From JAJPKK01 sp963802745 (GTDB taxonomy: Bacteria > Pseudomonadota > Alphaproteobacteria > Rhizobiales > Xanthobacteraceae): a stretch of 64,000 nt of DNA. Numbering within the stretch: position 1 is the first letter of the stretch; the number at the start of each line of letters is the position of its first letter. Below are positions 16,966 through 27,079 of this stretch, piece after piece. The position numbers were made by a program, and so were the translations under genes. The notes under the pieces are model-generated. The model was not told where the DNA came from. It worked only from the letters and a program-made list of their open reading frames with translations, and searched no databases. The stretch covers positions 1 to 64,000 of the forward strand of contig CAWDKL010000005.1 of assembly GCA_963802745.1 (NCBI GenBank). The letters run 5' to 3'.

Positions 16966-18820
16966 TCAGCGCAGCGGCGCGGTCGCGGCGGCAAGCCAAC
17001 GCTGCGTTTCCGCGGCCACCAGCGGCGACAGCGTCTCGCGCACTTTGGCGTGATAATGATCGAGCCAGTCGATCTCCTCGGCCGTCAGCATATCCCGTGC
17101 GATCAGGCGGCGGTCGATCGGGGCAAGCGTGAGGGTCTCGAAGCCGTTGAGCGGCTTTTCGCCGCCCTCGACCTCCGGCGCCGCGCTCACCAGCACGAGG
17201 TTCTCGATGCGGATGCCGTAATGGCCGGCCTTGTAGTAGCCCGGCTCGTTGGAGAGGATCATGCCGCGCTGTAGCGCGGTGGTGCCGAGCTTGGAAATGC
17301 GCGCCGGCCCTTCATGGACCGAGAGATAGCTGCCGACGCCGTGGCCGGTTCCATGGTCGAAATCGAGCCCGGCCGCCCACAGCGACGCGCGGGCGAAGCT
17401 GTCGAGTTGCGCCCCTGACGTCCCTTCGGGGAACACCGCGCGGGCGATCGCGATGTGCCCCTTGAGCACGCGGGTGAACCGGTCGCGGATCTCCGGCGTG
17501 GGCTCACCGACAATGACCGTGCGGGTGATATCGGTGGTGCCGTCGAGATATTGGGCGCCGGAGTCGATCAGGAACAGGTCGCCCGGCACGATGCCGCGGT
17601 TAGTCTTGGCCGTGACGCGATAATGCACGATGGCGCCGTTCGGACCCGCGCCCGAAATGGTCGGAAACGACACGTCGCGTAACAGCCCGGTGTCGCGGCG
17701 AAAGCTCTCCAGGGCTTCGACCGCGTCGATCTCGGTCAATTGGCCGGCCGGCGCCGTGCGATCGAACCACGCCAGAAAATTCGCCACCGCGGCGCCGTCG
17801 CGCCGATGGGCCTCGCGGCTGCCGGCGATCTCGACAGGATTCTTCACCGCCTTCATCAGCGCGATCGGATCGGGCCCACGCGATACCTTGCCGCCGTTCG
17901 CCGTGATGGCCTGTCCGATGGCGTGCGCGGCGGTCGCCTGGTCGAGCCGCACGGTTCGGTGCGCCGCACCCAGCGCCGCAATGTCCTGCGCAAAGTTCCC
18001 CTCGTCGCGGATCTCCACCAGACCCGCAAGCGCTTCCCGTGCCGCATCGGTGAGCTTGCGCGCGTCGATATAGAGGCGCGCAACGTCGGGCTGAATGATC
18101 GCGAAGGCAATCGGCAGCGGTGTGTGCTGGACATCGGCACCGCGGATGTTGAAGGCCCAGGCGACGGCATGCGGATCGGACACGATGAGTGCGTCCACCT
18201 TAAGCTTGGTCATCTCGGCGCGAATGCGATCAAGCTTTTGGGTGGCCGGCTCGCCGGCAAATTTGACATCGTGCGGTACCACCGCGCCGCGCGGCGGCGG
18301 TGGACGATCGCGGTTGATGGTGTCGATCGGATTGGGTTCCGTCGCCACCAGGATGGCGCCGACCGTTGCGCAGGCCTTGACGAGACGTTCCGCGCCTTCC
18401 GCCGTATGCAGCCATGGATCGAAGCCGAGTTTCTGGCCGGTCGCGATGTTGGCCTCGATCCAGGCGGCGGGTGGTTTTTCAACCAGATGCTCGATGGTAA
18501 ACAGCTTGGGGTCGGTCTGTTCTCTGGCCTGCAGGGTGTAACGGCCGTTCGACGAACAGGACGGCCCGGTCGGCCATCACGATGGCGGCACCGGCCGATC
18601 CGGTGAAGCCGGTCAGCCAGGCGAGGCGCTCTTCGCTCGGCGGCAGATATTCGTTCTGGTGGCGGTCGGCATGTGGTACCACGAAGCCATCGAGCCCGCG
18701 CCGTGCCAATTCGGCGCGTAGCGCCGAGACCCGCGCATCGGATTCCGCCGCTTCCGGAGGATCGTCGAAGCTCTGGAATCGAGCGTGGAGAGATTTCTTC
18801 GCGGTTTCATTCATCATCAT
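16966..18820 (-). CDS. Aminopeptidase P family (M24B) metallopeptidase (frameshifted)
   Basis: About 605 residues once repaired, the length of long bacterial/eukaryotic-type aminopeptidase P. Two creatinase-like domains precede the pita-bread catalytic domain. Metal ligands are visible in LFLIDSGAQYLDGTTDITRT (two Asp), DHGTGHGVGSYLSVHEGP (His), SNEPGYY (Glu) and GIRIENL (Glu). It removes N-terminal residues from X-Pro peptides in the cytoplasm. The frame breaks near 18548: removing one base from the GAAC there (minus strand) restores V-L-F-V-D-G-R-Y-T-L-Q. Start at one of three adjacent ATGs (18820, 18817, 18814). Confidence 0.85.
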
Positions 18821-18925
18821 AATCCGGAGCGCGATCGGGTTGGTGAGCATAGGACAGCGCTGCAATCGTTTTGATTATCGCGCGTCATGGCGACGGGAAA
18901 CCTTGCAACTTTTCGCGCCGTCACG

Positions 18926-19867
18926 CTAGCGGCGTCGCCGGAACCCGGCTGCCTCCGGACGAACGGTCGTCCCGTTCACGCGGCGCATCAGAACCAGCGT
19001 AACCCAACCCTCGAGCGGCAGGCGACGTTCCAGCACAAATCCAGCGGCCCGGTAGGCCGCGAGCGCGGCATTGGCCTGGCCCGGCAGCAGGCCCGACACC
19101 ACCGCGCGTGCCCCGGGCGCCGCCAGCCGGCGAATCGGTCTGGCGAGCAGCCGCAGCGGACCCAGCAGAATATTCGCGAACACGAGATCGAACGGGGCGC
19201 GCTCGCGGACACGGCGCCCGGCGACGCCGTTCGCCCGCATGACCGCAACGCGTGCCCCGGCGCGGTTGAGCCGTACATTGTCGCGCGCCACCCGAACGCT
19301 CACGGGATCGATGTTAACCGCCAGCACGGGATAGTGCAGCGCCCGTGCCGCCGCGATCGCCAGCACGCCGGTCCCGGTGCCGACGTCGAGGATCCGGCGC
19401 GGCCGCGATGATTTGAGCAGGCGGTCGAGCGCCAGCAGGCAGCCCCTGGTGGTCCCGTGGTGCCCGGTTCCGAAGGCCAGCGCGGCTTCGATCTCGATAC
19501 CGATACGATTGACGGGCACGCGCGCGCGGTCATGACCGCCATGGACCAGGAAACGCCCGGCCGCCACCGGCGCCAGCCCTTCGAGACTCCGCGCCACCCA
19601 GTCACGGGCCGCAACCGTCGAGAAGGTAAGGCGTGCGCGCGCCGCTTCGCCGGCGCAGGCCGCCACCAGATCGCCGACGGTCTGCTGGTCCGGCGCGCGC
19701 TCGAAATAAATTTCGACCGACCACAGCCCGTCCTTGCCCTCGAAGGCCGCGACCGCCGCATCGCCGGCATCATAGACTTCCATGACGGCATCGGCGAGGC
19801 GGCGCGCGGTGACGCCATCGGTGGTCAGACCGGCAAGCGTCGAAGTCGGCACCGAAACGTCGTTCAT
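18926..19867 (-). CDS. prmA: Ribosomal protein L11 methyltransferase
   Basis: 313 residues. The SAM-binding motif is RILDVGTGTGVLAIAAARA, preceded by LAFGTGHHGTT and followed by the catalytic NILLGPLRLL (the N-x-L-x-x-P-L signature of PrmA). It methylates L11 amino groups in the cytoplasm. The chosen ATG gives a normal N-terminus; the frame extends upstream. It is divergent from the EamA transporter across a spacer with four 13-bp direct repeats. Confidence 0.88.
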   Translation of the reverse strand: MNDVSVPTSTLAGLTTDGVTARRLADAVMEVYDAGDAAVAAFEGKDGLWSVEIYFERAPDQQTVGDLVAACAGEAARARLTFSTVAARDWVARSLEGLAPVAAGRFLVHGGHDRARVPVNRIGIEIEAALAFGTGHHGTTRGCLLALDRLLKSSRPRRILDVGTGTGVLAIAAARALHYPVLAVNIDPVSVRVARDNVRLNRAGARVAVMRANGVAGRRVRERAPFDLVFANILLGPLRLLARPIRRLAAPGARAVVSGLLPGQANAALAAYRAAGFVLERRLPLEGWVTLVLMRRVNGTTVRPEAAGFRRRR

Positions 19868-19913
19868 GCTTTGTTGTCCATGCTCCAGCCGTCCATCATT
19901 CGTCCGCCGCCAA

Positions 19914-19965
19914 GTCCACGCCTCGTGTCCACGCCTCGTAACCACGCTTCTTGTCCACGCTGCGT
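19914..19965. repeat. Four tandem 13-bp direct repeats between divergent genes
   Basis: Units GTCCACGCCTCGT (19914), GTCCACGCCTCGT (19927), AACCACGCTTCTT (19940) and GTCCACGCTGCGT (19953) stand in perfect 13-base register. They lie in the 224-bp spacer between prmA and the EamA exporter. A tandem binding site is possible; a simple-sequence expansion is equally plausible. Confidence 0.55.
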
Positions 19966-20091
19966 ATCCCCCTCGGCGATCACGCCGATCGTCGCGCGGG
20001 CCCGCTGCCGTGCCGGCCGCGGCCGTGTTATGCAGCCCGCCCTTTCGTTATGTGCCCGCCGTTCGGGCGCAATAGGCATCAGCGAGGCGAT

Positions 20092-20973
20092 GTGACCGAT
20101 GAACCGCCGGCGGGCTTGCGCGGCGTTATCCACCAACTCGGCCCGGTCCTCACCGCCGCCACCATGTTCACCATCTCGGACGTGTCCGGCAAGGTGGCGC
20201 TGGAAGGCGGCGCCGATGTGCTGAGCCTGTTGACGTTCCGCAGCGTGTTGGGACTTGGTCTCATGTTCCTTTGGCTGCGGATGGGCAAGCCCGCGGTGGC
20301 GCTGACGCCGCGCGCGACTTGGATTTCGCTCGCGCTCGGACTTCTGACCGTCGGCAACCTCATCGGCGTCTACACGGCGATCGCGCTGGTTCCGGTATCG
20401 ATCGCGATCCTGACCTATTTCGTCTATCCGCTGGTCACCGGCATCGCCGGCGCCATCACGGGAATCGACCGGCTGACCGGACAAGGGGCCGCGACAGCAC
20501 TGGCGGCGTTTTTCGGCCTTGCCTTGATCATCGGGGCGCATCCGACGGACCTCTCCTGGCTGGGGCCCCTTGCGGCATTCGGCGGTGCCGTGTGCCGCAC
20601 CGCGATCCTGCTGATCAGCCGGGCAAGCCTCAAGAACACGGATTCCCGGCTGGTCACCTGGTACACGCTGTGGTCCTCGATGCTGATCTTCGCGGCGCTG
20701 TCGCTGGCTGCGCATGACTGGCATTGGCCGCATACGGCGCCCAGCTGGGCGGCGTTCCTCAGCATCGGCTTCACCACCACGGCGGCCATTCTCACGATCT
20801 ACGTCTCGACCCAGCGGATCGGTCCGTTCCGCACCGCGCTCTGTATGAACCTCGAACCCTTCATGACCGCGGTGCTCGGCGCCATCGTGCTCGGCGACCG
20901 GCTGACGCCGTTCCAAATTTTCGGCGGGGCGATCATGATCGTTGCGCTGTGCGCGTTCCAACTGCGGCGGTAG
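20092..20973 (+). CDS. EamA-family (DMT) transporter
   Basis: 293 residues, ten hydrophobic helices arranged as two EamA halves. The N-terminal half includes FTISDVSGKVAL and FRSVLGLGLMFLW. The second half ends in the typical AVLGAIVLGDRLTPFQIFGGAIMIV. Drug/metabolite transporter; the substrate is unknown. The GTG at 20092 (GAGG upstream) gives the usual short N-terminus. Confidence 0.8.
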   Translation: MTDEPPAGLRGVIHQLGPVLTAATMFTISDVSGKVALEGGADVLSLLTFRSVLGLGLMFLWLRMGKPAVALTPRATWISLALGLLTVGNLIGVYTAIALVPVSIAILTYFVYPLVTGIAGAITGIDRLTGQGAATALAAFFGLALIIGAHPTDLSWLGPLAAFGGAVCRTAILLISRASLKNTDSRLVTWYTLWSSMLIFAALSLAAHDWHWPHTAPSWAAFLSIGFTTTAAILTIYVSTQRIGPFRTALCMNLEPFMTAVLGAIVLGDRLTPFQIFGGAIMIVALCAFQLRR

Positions 20974-21033
20974 CGAGCCACGGTGTATCGGTCGGAGGAT
21001 TCGCAGCATCGCGCCTCTCGCCCGCGAATCGAA

Positions 21034-21059
21034 ACGGCGCAGCCCGAGAGCTGCGCCGT
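21034..21059. terminator. 10-bp perfect hairpin between convergent genes
   Basis: ACGGCGCAGC (21034-21043) pairs with GCTGCGCCGT (21050-21059). On the minus strand the hairpin is followed by TTTCGATTC, so it best serves the HbpS-like genes reading leftwards, and may also stop the EamA transcript. Confidence 0.6.
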
Positions 21060-21080
21060 CATTCAGCCTAACGCGCGCGA

Positions 21081-21573
21081 TTACTTCAGCTGGTCGGCGA
21101 CCTTGTCGATGCCGGCCTTGGCGCAAGCCTCGTCCTTGTCGCCGCCCGGCGCGCCCGACACCCCGATCGCGCCCACGGTGTCTTCGCCGATCTTGATCGG
21201 CAGGGCGCCGCGCGCGGTCACGATGTTGGTGAGGTGCAGCGCGCCGGCGGTGAAGTTGTCCTTGATGGAATCGCCGAAATCGCCGGAGGAGCGGCGCTGG
21301 GCGCGGGCCGTATAGGCCTTTTTCATGGAGTTTTCGAGCGTGTGCGGGCCGGTGTTGTCGCCGCGCATGGCGACGATGATCTCGCCGTTGCGGCCGAGCA
21401 CATTGGCGGACACGTTGTAGCCGTTGGTCTTGCAGGTGGCGACGGCGGTTTCCGCCATCGTCAGCGCCACTCGCGGCCGAAATATCCTTGTGGGCGATGA
21501 CTTGCGCATTCGCCGAACCGGCAAAGCCGACGACGGCAGCGAGCGCGATGGCATTCAATGCGATCTTGGACAT
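21081..21573 (-). CDS. GlcG/HbpS-family haem-degrading-type protein, copy 1 (frameshifted)
   Basis: Signal peptide (SKIALNAIALAAVVGFAGSANA|Q) then LIxHKDIS and the GlcG/HbpS domain: ALTMAETAVATCKTNGYNVS, VLGRNGEIIVAMRGDNTGPH, NSMKKAYTA and VGAIGVSGAPGGDKDEACA. The family binds haem or small ligands; the exported form is periplasmic (inference). The frame changes near 21470, where one extra base separates the signal half from the domain. AGGGAG precedes the ATG. The next gene upstream is a paralogue in the same orientation. Confidence 0.75.
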
Positions 21574-21660
21574 GCGTATTCTCCCTGATGCCGGCGGTGC
21601 CTTGAGGGCGCCGGTGCAGGACATCATGTGCGGTGGGTTGCGTTTGCGGTTGATTTCAGC

Positions 21661-22162
21661 TCACTTCAGGTCGGCCGCGACCTTGTCGATGCCGGCCTTG
21701 GCGCAAGCTTCGTCCTTGTCGCCGCCCGGGGCACCGGACACGCCGACCGCGCCGATGGTCTCGTTGCCGATCTTGATCGGCAGCGCGCCCTGCGCCGGGG
21801 TGATGTTGGTGAGGAACAGCGCGCCGGCATTCGGGTTGCCCTGCACGCCCTTGGCGAATTCACCGGACGAGCGGGCGAAGGTGCGCGCCGTATAGGCCTT
21901 CTTCATCGAATTTTCGAAGGTGATGAAGCCGGCTTCCGGGTTGCGGACGGCGAGGATCACCTGGCCCTCGCGGCCGAGCACATGCACCGACACGTTATAG
22001 CCCTGCGCCTTGCAGGTGGCGATCGTGGTCTGCGCGATCTGGGTCGCCATGGCGAGCGACAGAATCCTTGTGGGTCAACAGCTGGGCGCTGGCCGAAGTG
22101 GCAAGGCCGACAAGCACGGCGGCCAGCGACACGCCGGCAACGCGATAAGAATTCATGGACAT
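21661..22162 (-). CDS. GlcG/HbpS-family protein, copy 2 (frameshifted)
   Basis: Same plan as the preceding entry: signal peptide (YRVAGVSLAAVLVGLATSASA), HKDL, then ATQIAQTTIATCKAQGYNVS, VLGREGQVILAVRNPEAG and the C-terminal VGAVGVSGAPGGDKDEACA. The last 20 residues differ from copy 1 at only a few positions, so this is a tandem duplication. The frame changes near 22064: deleting one base from ATTC restores K-D-L-S-L-A-M-A-T. AGGGAGG stands 7 bases before the ATG at 22162. Confidence 0.75.
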
Positions 22163-22244
22163 GAGAGAACCTCCCTGGGGGTGAACGCCGCTTGGGCAGC
22201 GGCTCGGGTCTTATAGAGCATTTGTGACAGCCGCTGCAGCATCG

Positions 22245-22490
22245 ATTGCGTCCCCTCTCGCCCCCTCTCCCCATCGTCCTTCGCGATGGGGAGAGGGCTG
22301 GGGTGAGGGGCAGGGGCGAGCACCGGCCGGCGGGAGAGGGCCGGAGCCGAGGGCAGGTGCAAGCGCTGGCGGGCGGCCTTTGCCGTCGCGGCGGTAACGC
22401 AGCGATGCCAAGCCGTCACGCGCCCCTGCCCCTCACCCCAGCCCTCTCCCCGCGGCGTGAAGGACGCCGCGGGGAGAGGGGGCGCGCATA
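22245..22490. repeat. REP-like palindromes, family C (two pairs)
   Basis: Two inverted repeats with the border CCCTCTCCCC/GGGGAGAGGG: one with the inner CATCGTCCTTCGCGATG (near 22267-22290) and one with GCGGCGTGAAGGACGCCGC (near 22443-22480). They are the same type as at 1237-1333, 26890-27070, 27360-27536 and 62219-62276. The upstream region of copy 2 carries no other gene. Confidence 0.6.
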
Positions 22491-22562
22491 CCCAACGCCC
22501 GTGCGTCCCCTTTCTTGCCGCGATCTGGCCGTTGCGGCGGTGATGGCCGGGACGAGCCGGCC

Positions 22563-22742
22563 TCATCCGAGATGCATCAAATGGCAGGCGCCGAGCAAAC
22601 CGTGCAGCAGCGCGCTGGTGAGGTAACAGAGCGTCAGCGGGCGATGATCCGGCCGCTGCGACAAAAATGCCGCCGCCCCATAGGTGCAGGCCTGCAAAAG
22701 GTACAAAACGACGGGCGGGTCGTGGTAGAGTTGGTTGAACAT
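22563..22742 (-). CDS. Possible small membrane protein
   Basis: 59 residues: MFNQLYHDPPVVLYLL, then a second hydrophobic stretch (LTLCYLTSALLHGLLGACHLM). An ATG at 22742 is preceded by GAGG. Two spans and a histidine-rich composition look biological, but I recognise no family, and it overlaps nothing on the other strand that needs the DNA. Moderate to low confidence. Confidence 0.4.
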   Translation of the reverse strand: MFNQLYHDPPVVLYLLQACTYGAAAFLSQRPDHRPLTLCYLTSALLHGLLGACHLMHLG

Positions 22743-22830
22743 GGCCGGTCCTCGCGTTTGCGGTTGTGCCGGCCGCTCAAAGACAGCAAATTCCCGGAAA
22801 CGGTCTTCCGCTCGTTTGAAATGTTCGGAA

Positions 22831-25666
22831 ATGGACGCGTTGCTCATGTCATTGCCCGAAGCGATCGAACCTCCCGCCGGCCTGAGCTTCGGCGCATTGC
22901 TCGATTGGCACTTGCGGCGCGGCACCCGGCCGCCTGGCACTCCAAATCAAGGAATGCCGTGGAAAATCATGGCTTTCGCCGGCAACGTCGGGCTCAGCGA
23001 CAAGCAGGTCCGCAACTGGATCGCCAACAAAAGCCTGCCGAACGATACCATCACCATCGAACGGGTGCTGATCGGGCGCGATCAGGCCCACCGCATGACC
23101 TGGCGGATGCAACTGCGCGACGCGCTCAAGCACACGCGGGACGGCACCGCCCCGGCCGCTTCGCCACCCGAAATCGCCACCACCCCGCCCGTCCCCGCCT
23201 CCAACATCCCCATCCGCGTCCCCACTCACTTCATGGGCCGCGACGATGCGCTGGCGCAAATCGCCACCGCGCTCGCGCAACATGAGGGCCGGGTGGCCAT
23301 CACGGCGCTGCATGGCTTGCGCGGCGTCGGCAAGACCACGCTGGCCGCGGCTTACGCCGATCGCCGGCGCGGCGATTACCGGGCGACCTGGTGGATCAGG
23401 GCGCAGTCGGAAACTTCCATGCGCGCCGATCTGGTCGGCCTCGGCATCCGGCTCGGCTGGGTGCGTCCCGACGACAAGGAGGAGCCGGCGCTCGCCGCCG
23501 TGATGGAGCGGCTGCGCCACGAGGGCGAGGGGATTTTGCTCATCTACGACAACGCCGTCGATGCCGATGCCCTGAAACCTCATCTGCCGCGCGGCGGCGC
23601 AGCGCGCGTGCTGGTCACCTCCAACGCCCATGCCTGGCGCGGCGTCGCCGTGCCGGTCGAAATCCGCGTCTGGCACAAGGAGACCGGCGCGGATTACCTC
23701 ATCGCGCGCACCGGCCGCACCACCGAGCGCGCCGCCGCCGAGGCGCTGTCGGAGGCGCTCGGCGGCCTGCCCTTGGCGCACGAGCAGGCCGCGGCCTATT
23801 GCGAGCGGCTCGAAATCTCTTGCGCCGAATATCAAAAACGCTTCTCCGCCGCGGCGCTAAAACTGCTCGGCGACAAAAAATCCGCGCCGGTCGACTATCA
23901 TCCCGACTATGCGGTCGAACACAAGGATCGCCTGACGGTCGCCGGCACCTTCACGCTCGCCATTGCGGAAGCCTCCAAGCTCCACCCCGCGGCCGAGCCG
24001 CTGCTGGTCCACACCGCCCTGCTGGCGCCGGACCCGATCCCGCTGTTCCTGTTCGCCGAGGCGCGCGAAAAGTTTTCCGAGCCGCTGGCGTCGGCGCTCG
24101 CCGGCGACGGCCTTGAGGAGTCCGTGGCGGCCCTGCGCGCCTTCGCGCTGGTCGAGCGCGAGACGATCGCGGATGAGCGCGATGCGGCGATCACGACGGA
24201 CGCGATCCGCCTGCACCGGCTGGTGCGGGAGGTCGCGGCGGCGCGGCGGGAGGGGGAGGCGCGGGAGCAGGTGCGGGGTGCGCTCGTTGCGGCAATGGTA
24301 GAGATCTATCCCGGCGGCGGCTGGAGAAATCCAGGCTTATGGCCGCGTTGTGCGACGCTGGCGCCGCATGTCGTGGCGATCTGCGGAGCTGAAATGGTTG
24401 ATGCCACCGCGCAGTGCGCCGAGCTTCTGCAGCGTGCAGGCAGCTATTTTCATGGCCGCGCCGCCGATTTGGAAGCGAAGCCGCTTTTCAAGCGGGTGCT
24501 GGCGATCCGCGAGACGGCGCTGGGAGCCGAGCATCCCGATACGGCCAAGAGCCTCAACAATCTCGCGGTTCTGCTTCAGGCTCAAGGCGACTATGCGGAA
24601 GCAAAGCCGCTTTATGAGCGTGCGTTGGCGATCCACGAGAAGGCGCTGGGAGCCGAGCATCCCGATACGGCCGTGAGCCTCAACCGCCTCGCGTCCCTGC
24701 TTGGGGATCAGGGCAACTATACTGGAGCGAAGCCGCTTTTCGAGCGAGCGCTGGCGATCCAAGAGAAGGTCTTGGAACCCGACCATCCTGATACGGTCGT
24801 GAGTCCTCGGCAACCTCGCGATCCTGCTTTACTCTCAAGGCAATTATGCCGGTGCGCAGCCGCTTTTCGAGCGGGCGCTGGCGATCCGCGAGAAGGCGCT
24901 GGGAGCCGAGCATCCCGATACGGGCAGGAGCCTCAACAACCTCGCGTCCCTGCTTCGCGCTCAGGGCGATAATGCGGGAGCGAAGCCGCTTTTGGAGCGG
25001 GCGCTGGCGATCCGCGAGAAGGCGCTGGGAGCCGAGCATCGCGATACGGGCCAGAGCCTCACCAACCTCTCGAACCTCCTTCGGGATCAGGGCGACTATG
25101 CGGGAGCGAAGCCGCTTTTGGAGCGCGCGCTCGCGATCCGCGAGAAGGGGCTGGGACATGAGCATCCAGATACTGCCCATAGCCTCGATAGCCTTGCCTC
25201 ACTGCTTCAGGCTCAGGGCGACTATGGGGAAGCGAAACCACTTTACGGGCGGGCGTTGACGATTCGCGAGAAGGCGCTGGGAGCCGAGCATCCCGATACG
25301 GGCCTGAGCCTCAACAATCTCGCCACCCTGCTTCGGGATCAGGGCGACGTTGCGGAAGCGCTACCACTTTCAAAGCGCGCGGTTGCAATCGGGGAAAAGA
25401 GCCTCGGACCCGATCACCCCAGGACGAACCGTTGGCGTTGCAATCTTGCGCGGCTGCTCATGGCCGGCGGCAATGCCGCCGAGGCATTGTCATTAAGCGC
25501 AGCCGCTCTCGCCGCGCACGAAACCGCGCTCGGAGCCAATCACCCCTGGACCAAGGACTCCGCACGGGCGACGGCGGACATGCTCGCAGCCCTTGGCCGC
25601 CCCGGCGAGGCCGCCGCCCTGCGCACCCGCTACGCCCTCGACCCGCCTGCCCAACCCCAACCCTGA
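22831..25666 (+). CDS. STAND NTPase: HTH-like, NB-ARC and nine TPRs (frameshifted)
   Basis: About 945 residues when repaired. The N-terminus has a helix-turn-helix-like segment (VGLSDKQVRNWIANKSLP). The NB-ARC P-loop is LHGLRGVGKTTLA, Walker B ILLIYDN, and the sensor/ARC region GGLPLAHEQAAAYCE. The C-terminus is nine 42-residue kinesin-light-chain-type TPRs (consensus ERALAIREKALGAEHPDT followed by SLNNLAxLL). The frame breaks near 24804: removing one T from GAGTCCTC joins V-V-S-L-G-N-L-A. STAND proteins of this layout are signal-sensing switches, several of them antiphage (family knowledge). Start 22831 or 22846. Two decayed-repeat arrays and a TA pair follow. Confidence 0.75.
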
Positions 25667-25671
25667 TGCCC

Positions 25672-25775
25672 CGGCGTCGCCCGTGCCTCCGTAGGGTGGG
25701 CAAAATCGCGCAGCGCCGCGCGACCGTTTGGCACGGCCGCTTGCCGCGATTTTGCCCAAGCGGTTCGGCCGATCG
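25672..25775. repeat. Short copy of the TGCAAAATCGCC palindrome
   Basis: GTAGGGTGGGCAAAATCGCG on the left and CCGCGATTTTGCCCAAG on the right form an inverted repeat around an 8-10 base spacer set. It is the inner core of the composite element found at 1346-1614 and 49739-50007, here without its outer ends. Confidence 0.5.
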
Positions 25776-25854
25776 GGTCGCGGTCGGACCTCCCGGCTGG
25801 CGCCTTGGTGGAAAATGTGTCTAATCGGCGCCGCGGAGCGCAGAGGCACCAACA

Positions 25855-26175
25855 ATGACCACCATGCATCCGGACATTGCCGATAAGCTTCCGGCACTTG
25901 CCAGCCTGTGCCGACGATTCGGCGTGCAACGGCTGGAACTGTTCGGGTCGGCGGCGGGAGACGATACCCGGTTCGACCCAGCCCGAAGCGACATCGATTT
26001 CCTGGTGACGTTTCTGCCGGACCGTCGCGACGATCTCGCCGCTTTGGTCGATCTTAAGGACGCGATGGAGGCGCTGCTCGGTCGTCCCGCGGACCTGATC
26101 GAGCGCGAAGCCGTCGAAGCGAGCCGCAATTTCATTCGCCGCCGCCGCATTCTGGCGGAAGCGGAAAGGATCTGA
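25855..26175 (+). CDS. mntA: MntA-type nucleotidyltransferase antitoxin
   Basis: 106 residues. QRLELFGSAAGDD and RSDIDFLVTF give the G-S-x and D-x-D catalytic site; DLKDAMEALLGRPADLIERE is the usual C-terminal helix. In MNT-HepT pairs the transferase silences HepT by AMPylating it (established for some members). The HepT-like gene begins 10 bases after the stop. An in-frame ATG at 25864 is an alternative start. It is placed within the repeated 3'-cassette region of the STAND gene. Confidence 0.8.
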   Translation: MTTMHPDIADKLPALASLCRRFGVQRLELFGSAAGDDTRFDPARSDIDFLVTFLPDRRDDLAALVDLKDAMEALLGRPADLIEREAVEASRNFIRRRRILAEAERI

Positions 26176-26185
26176 TGGATGATCC

Positions 26186-26548
26186 GTGGATAAGGCGAGC
26201 GGGCGGGATGCCGCCTTGCTGCTCGACATGCTGCTTGCCGCGCAGGATGCTCGTGCGTTTGTGGCGGGGATGGACGAGGCGGCGTTCCTGGCCAGCCGGC
26301 TGCACCAGAATGCGGTGATCCGGTCGCTCGAAGTGATCGGCGAGGCGGCCGGCAAGGTTTCCCCGGCATTCCGGGCGGCGCAGGCCGGCATTCCGTGGCG
26401 CGAGATCACCGGCATGCGTCACCGGCTCATCCACGGCTATGGCGAGGTACGGCTCGATCTGGTTTGGCGCGTCGCGGCCGAGCGTCTCGATCCTCTGATC
26501 GCGGCTTTGATACCGCTGATCCCCGACGACTGCGGGTCCGGCGCATGA
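26186..26548 (+). CDS. hepT: HepT-family toxin
   Basis: 120 residues from a GTG. The HepT RNase motif R-x4-H is seen as RHRLIHGY within REITGMRHRLIHGYGEV, the canonical position near the end of the four-helix domain. VIRSLEVIGEAAGKVS is the preceding helix. The domain is the HEPN fold. It is coupled to the upstream transferase. The alternative ATGs at 26175 and 26179 are out of frame. Confidence 0.8.
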   Translation: MDKASGRDAALLLDMLLAAQDARAFVAGMDEAAFLASRLHQNAVIRSLEVIGEAAGKVSPAFRAAQAGIPWREITGMRHRLIHGYGEVRLDLVWRVAAERLDPLIAALIPLIPDDCGSGA

Positions 26549-26629
26549 GAGGTTGCTTCGCGACGAACCGAAGTCCGGATTAAATCGCCGCCGTTACGAA
26601 AGCGGCGTCGGCGCGGCCGTAATCTCGTG

Positions 26630-26848
26630 CGCCTGCTCATGGCCGGCGGCAATTCCGCCGAGGCTTTGTCAGTAGGCGCAGCCGCTCTCGCGGCGCAGGA
26701 AACAGCGCTCGGAGCCGATCACCCACAGGGCCGGAGGAACTCCGCGCGGGTGACGGCGGACGCGCTCGCAGCCCTTGGCCGCCCCGACGAGGCCGCCGCC
26801 CTGCGCACCCGCCACGCCCTCGACCCACCCGCCCAACCCCAACCCTGA
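26630..26848 (+). pseudogene. STAND-gene 3' cassette copy 1
   Basis: An open frame, RLLMAGGNSAEALSVGAAAL then AAQETALGADH, ending ALRTRHALDPPAQPQP and a stop. It matches the last 73 residues of the 22831-25666 gene (RLLMAGGNAAEALSLSAAAL ... ALRTRYALDPPAQPQP). It is in frame throughout but has no start or ribosome-binding site of its own. The DNA after the stop (CCCCGGC) is also shared. Confidence 0.75.
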
Positions 26849-27079
26849 CGCCCCGGCATCGCTTCCGCTCCGTCCGCCGCAACCGACCCGCGGGCTGTGC
26901 GCGCCCCCTCTCCCCGCGGCGTTCTTCACGCCGAGGGGAGAGGGTTGGGGTGAGGGGCAGGGGCACGCGAGGGCGTCGCGTTCACGCGGCAGCGACGCGA
27001 AGATCGGCCCAAACCGCCGGTGCTCGCACCCGCCCCTCACCCCGACCCTCTCGATGGGGAGAGGGGGCGCCGCTCGGTC

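Noticed and set aside
19864..21627. 587-residue leftward reading frame
   Set aside because: Antisense to the EamA exporter; only its first 35 residues (an HbpS signal peptide) are real, before the frameshift at 21470.
24475..25420. 126-base direct repeats as a satellite or CRISPR
   Set aside because: They are the codons of TPR units, in frame and without spacers.
26627..26848. Cassette copy 1 as an independent small gene
   Set aside because: No ribosome-binding site or start; it is a copy of the STAND 3' end.
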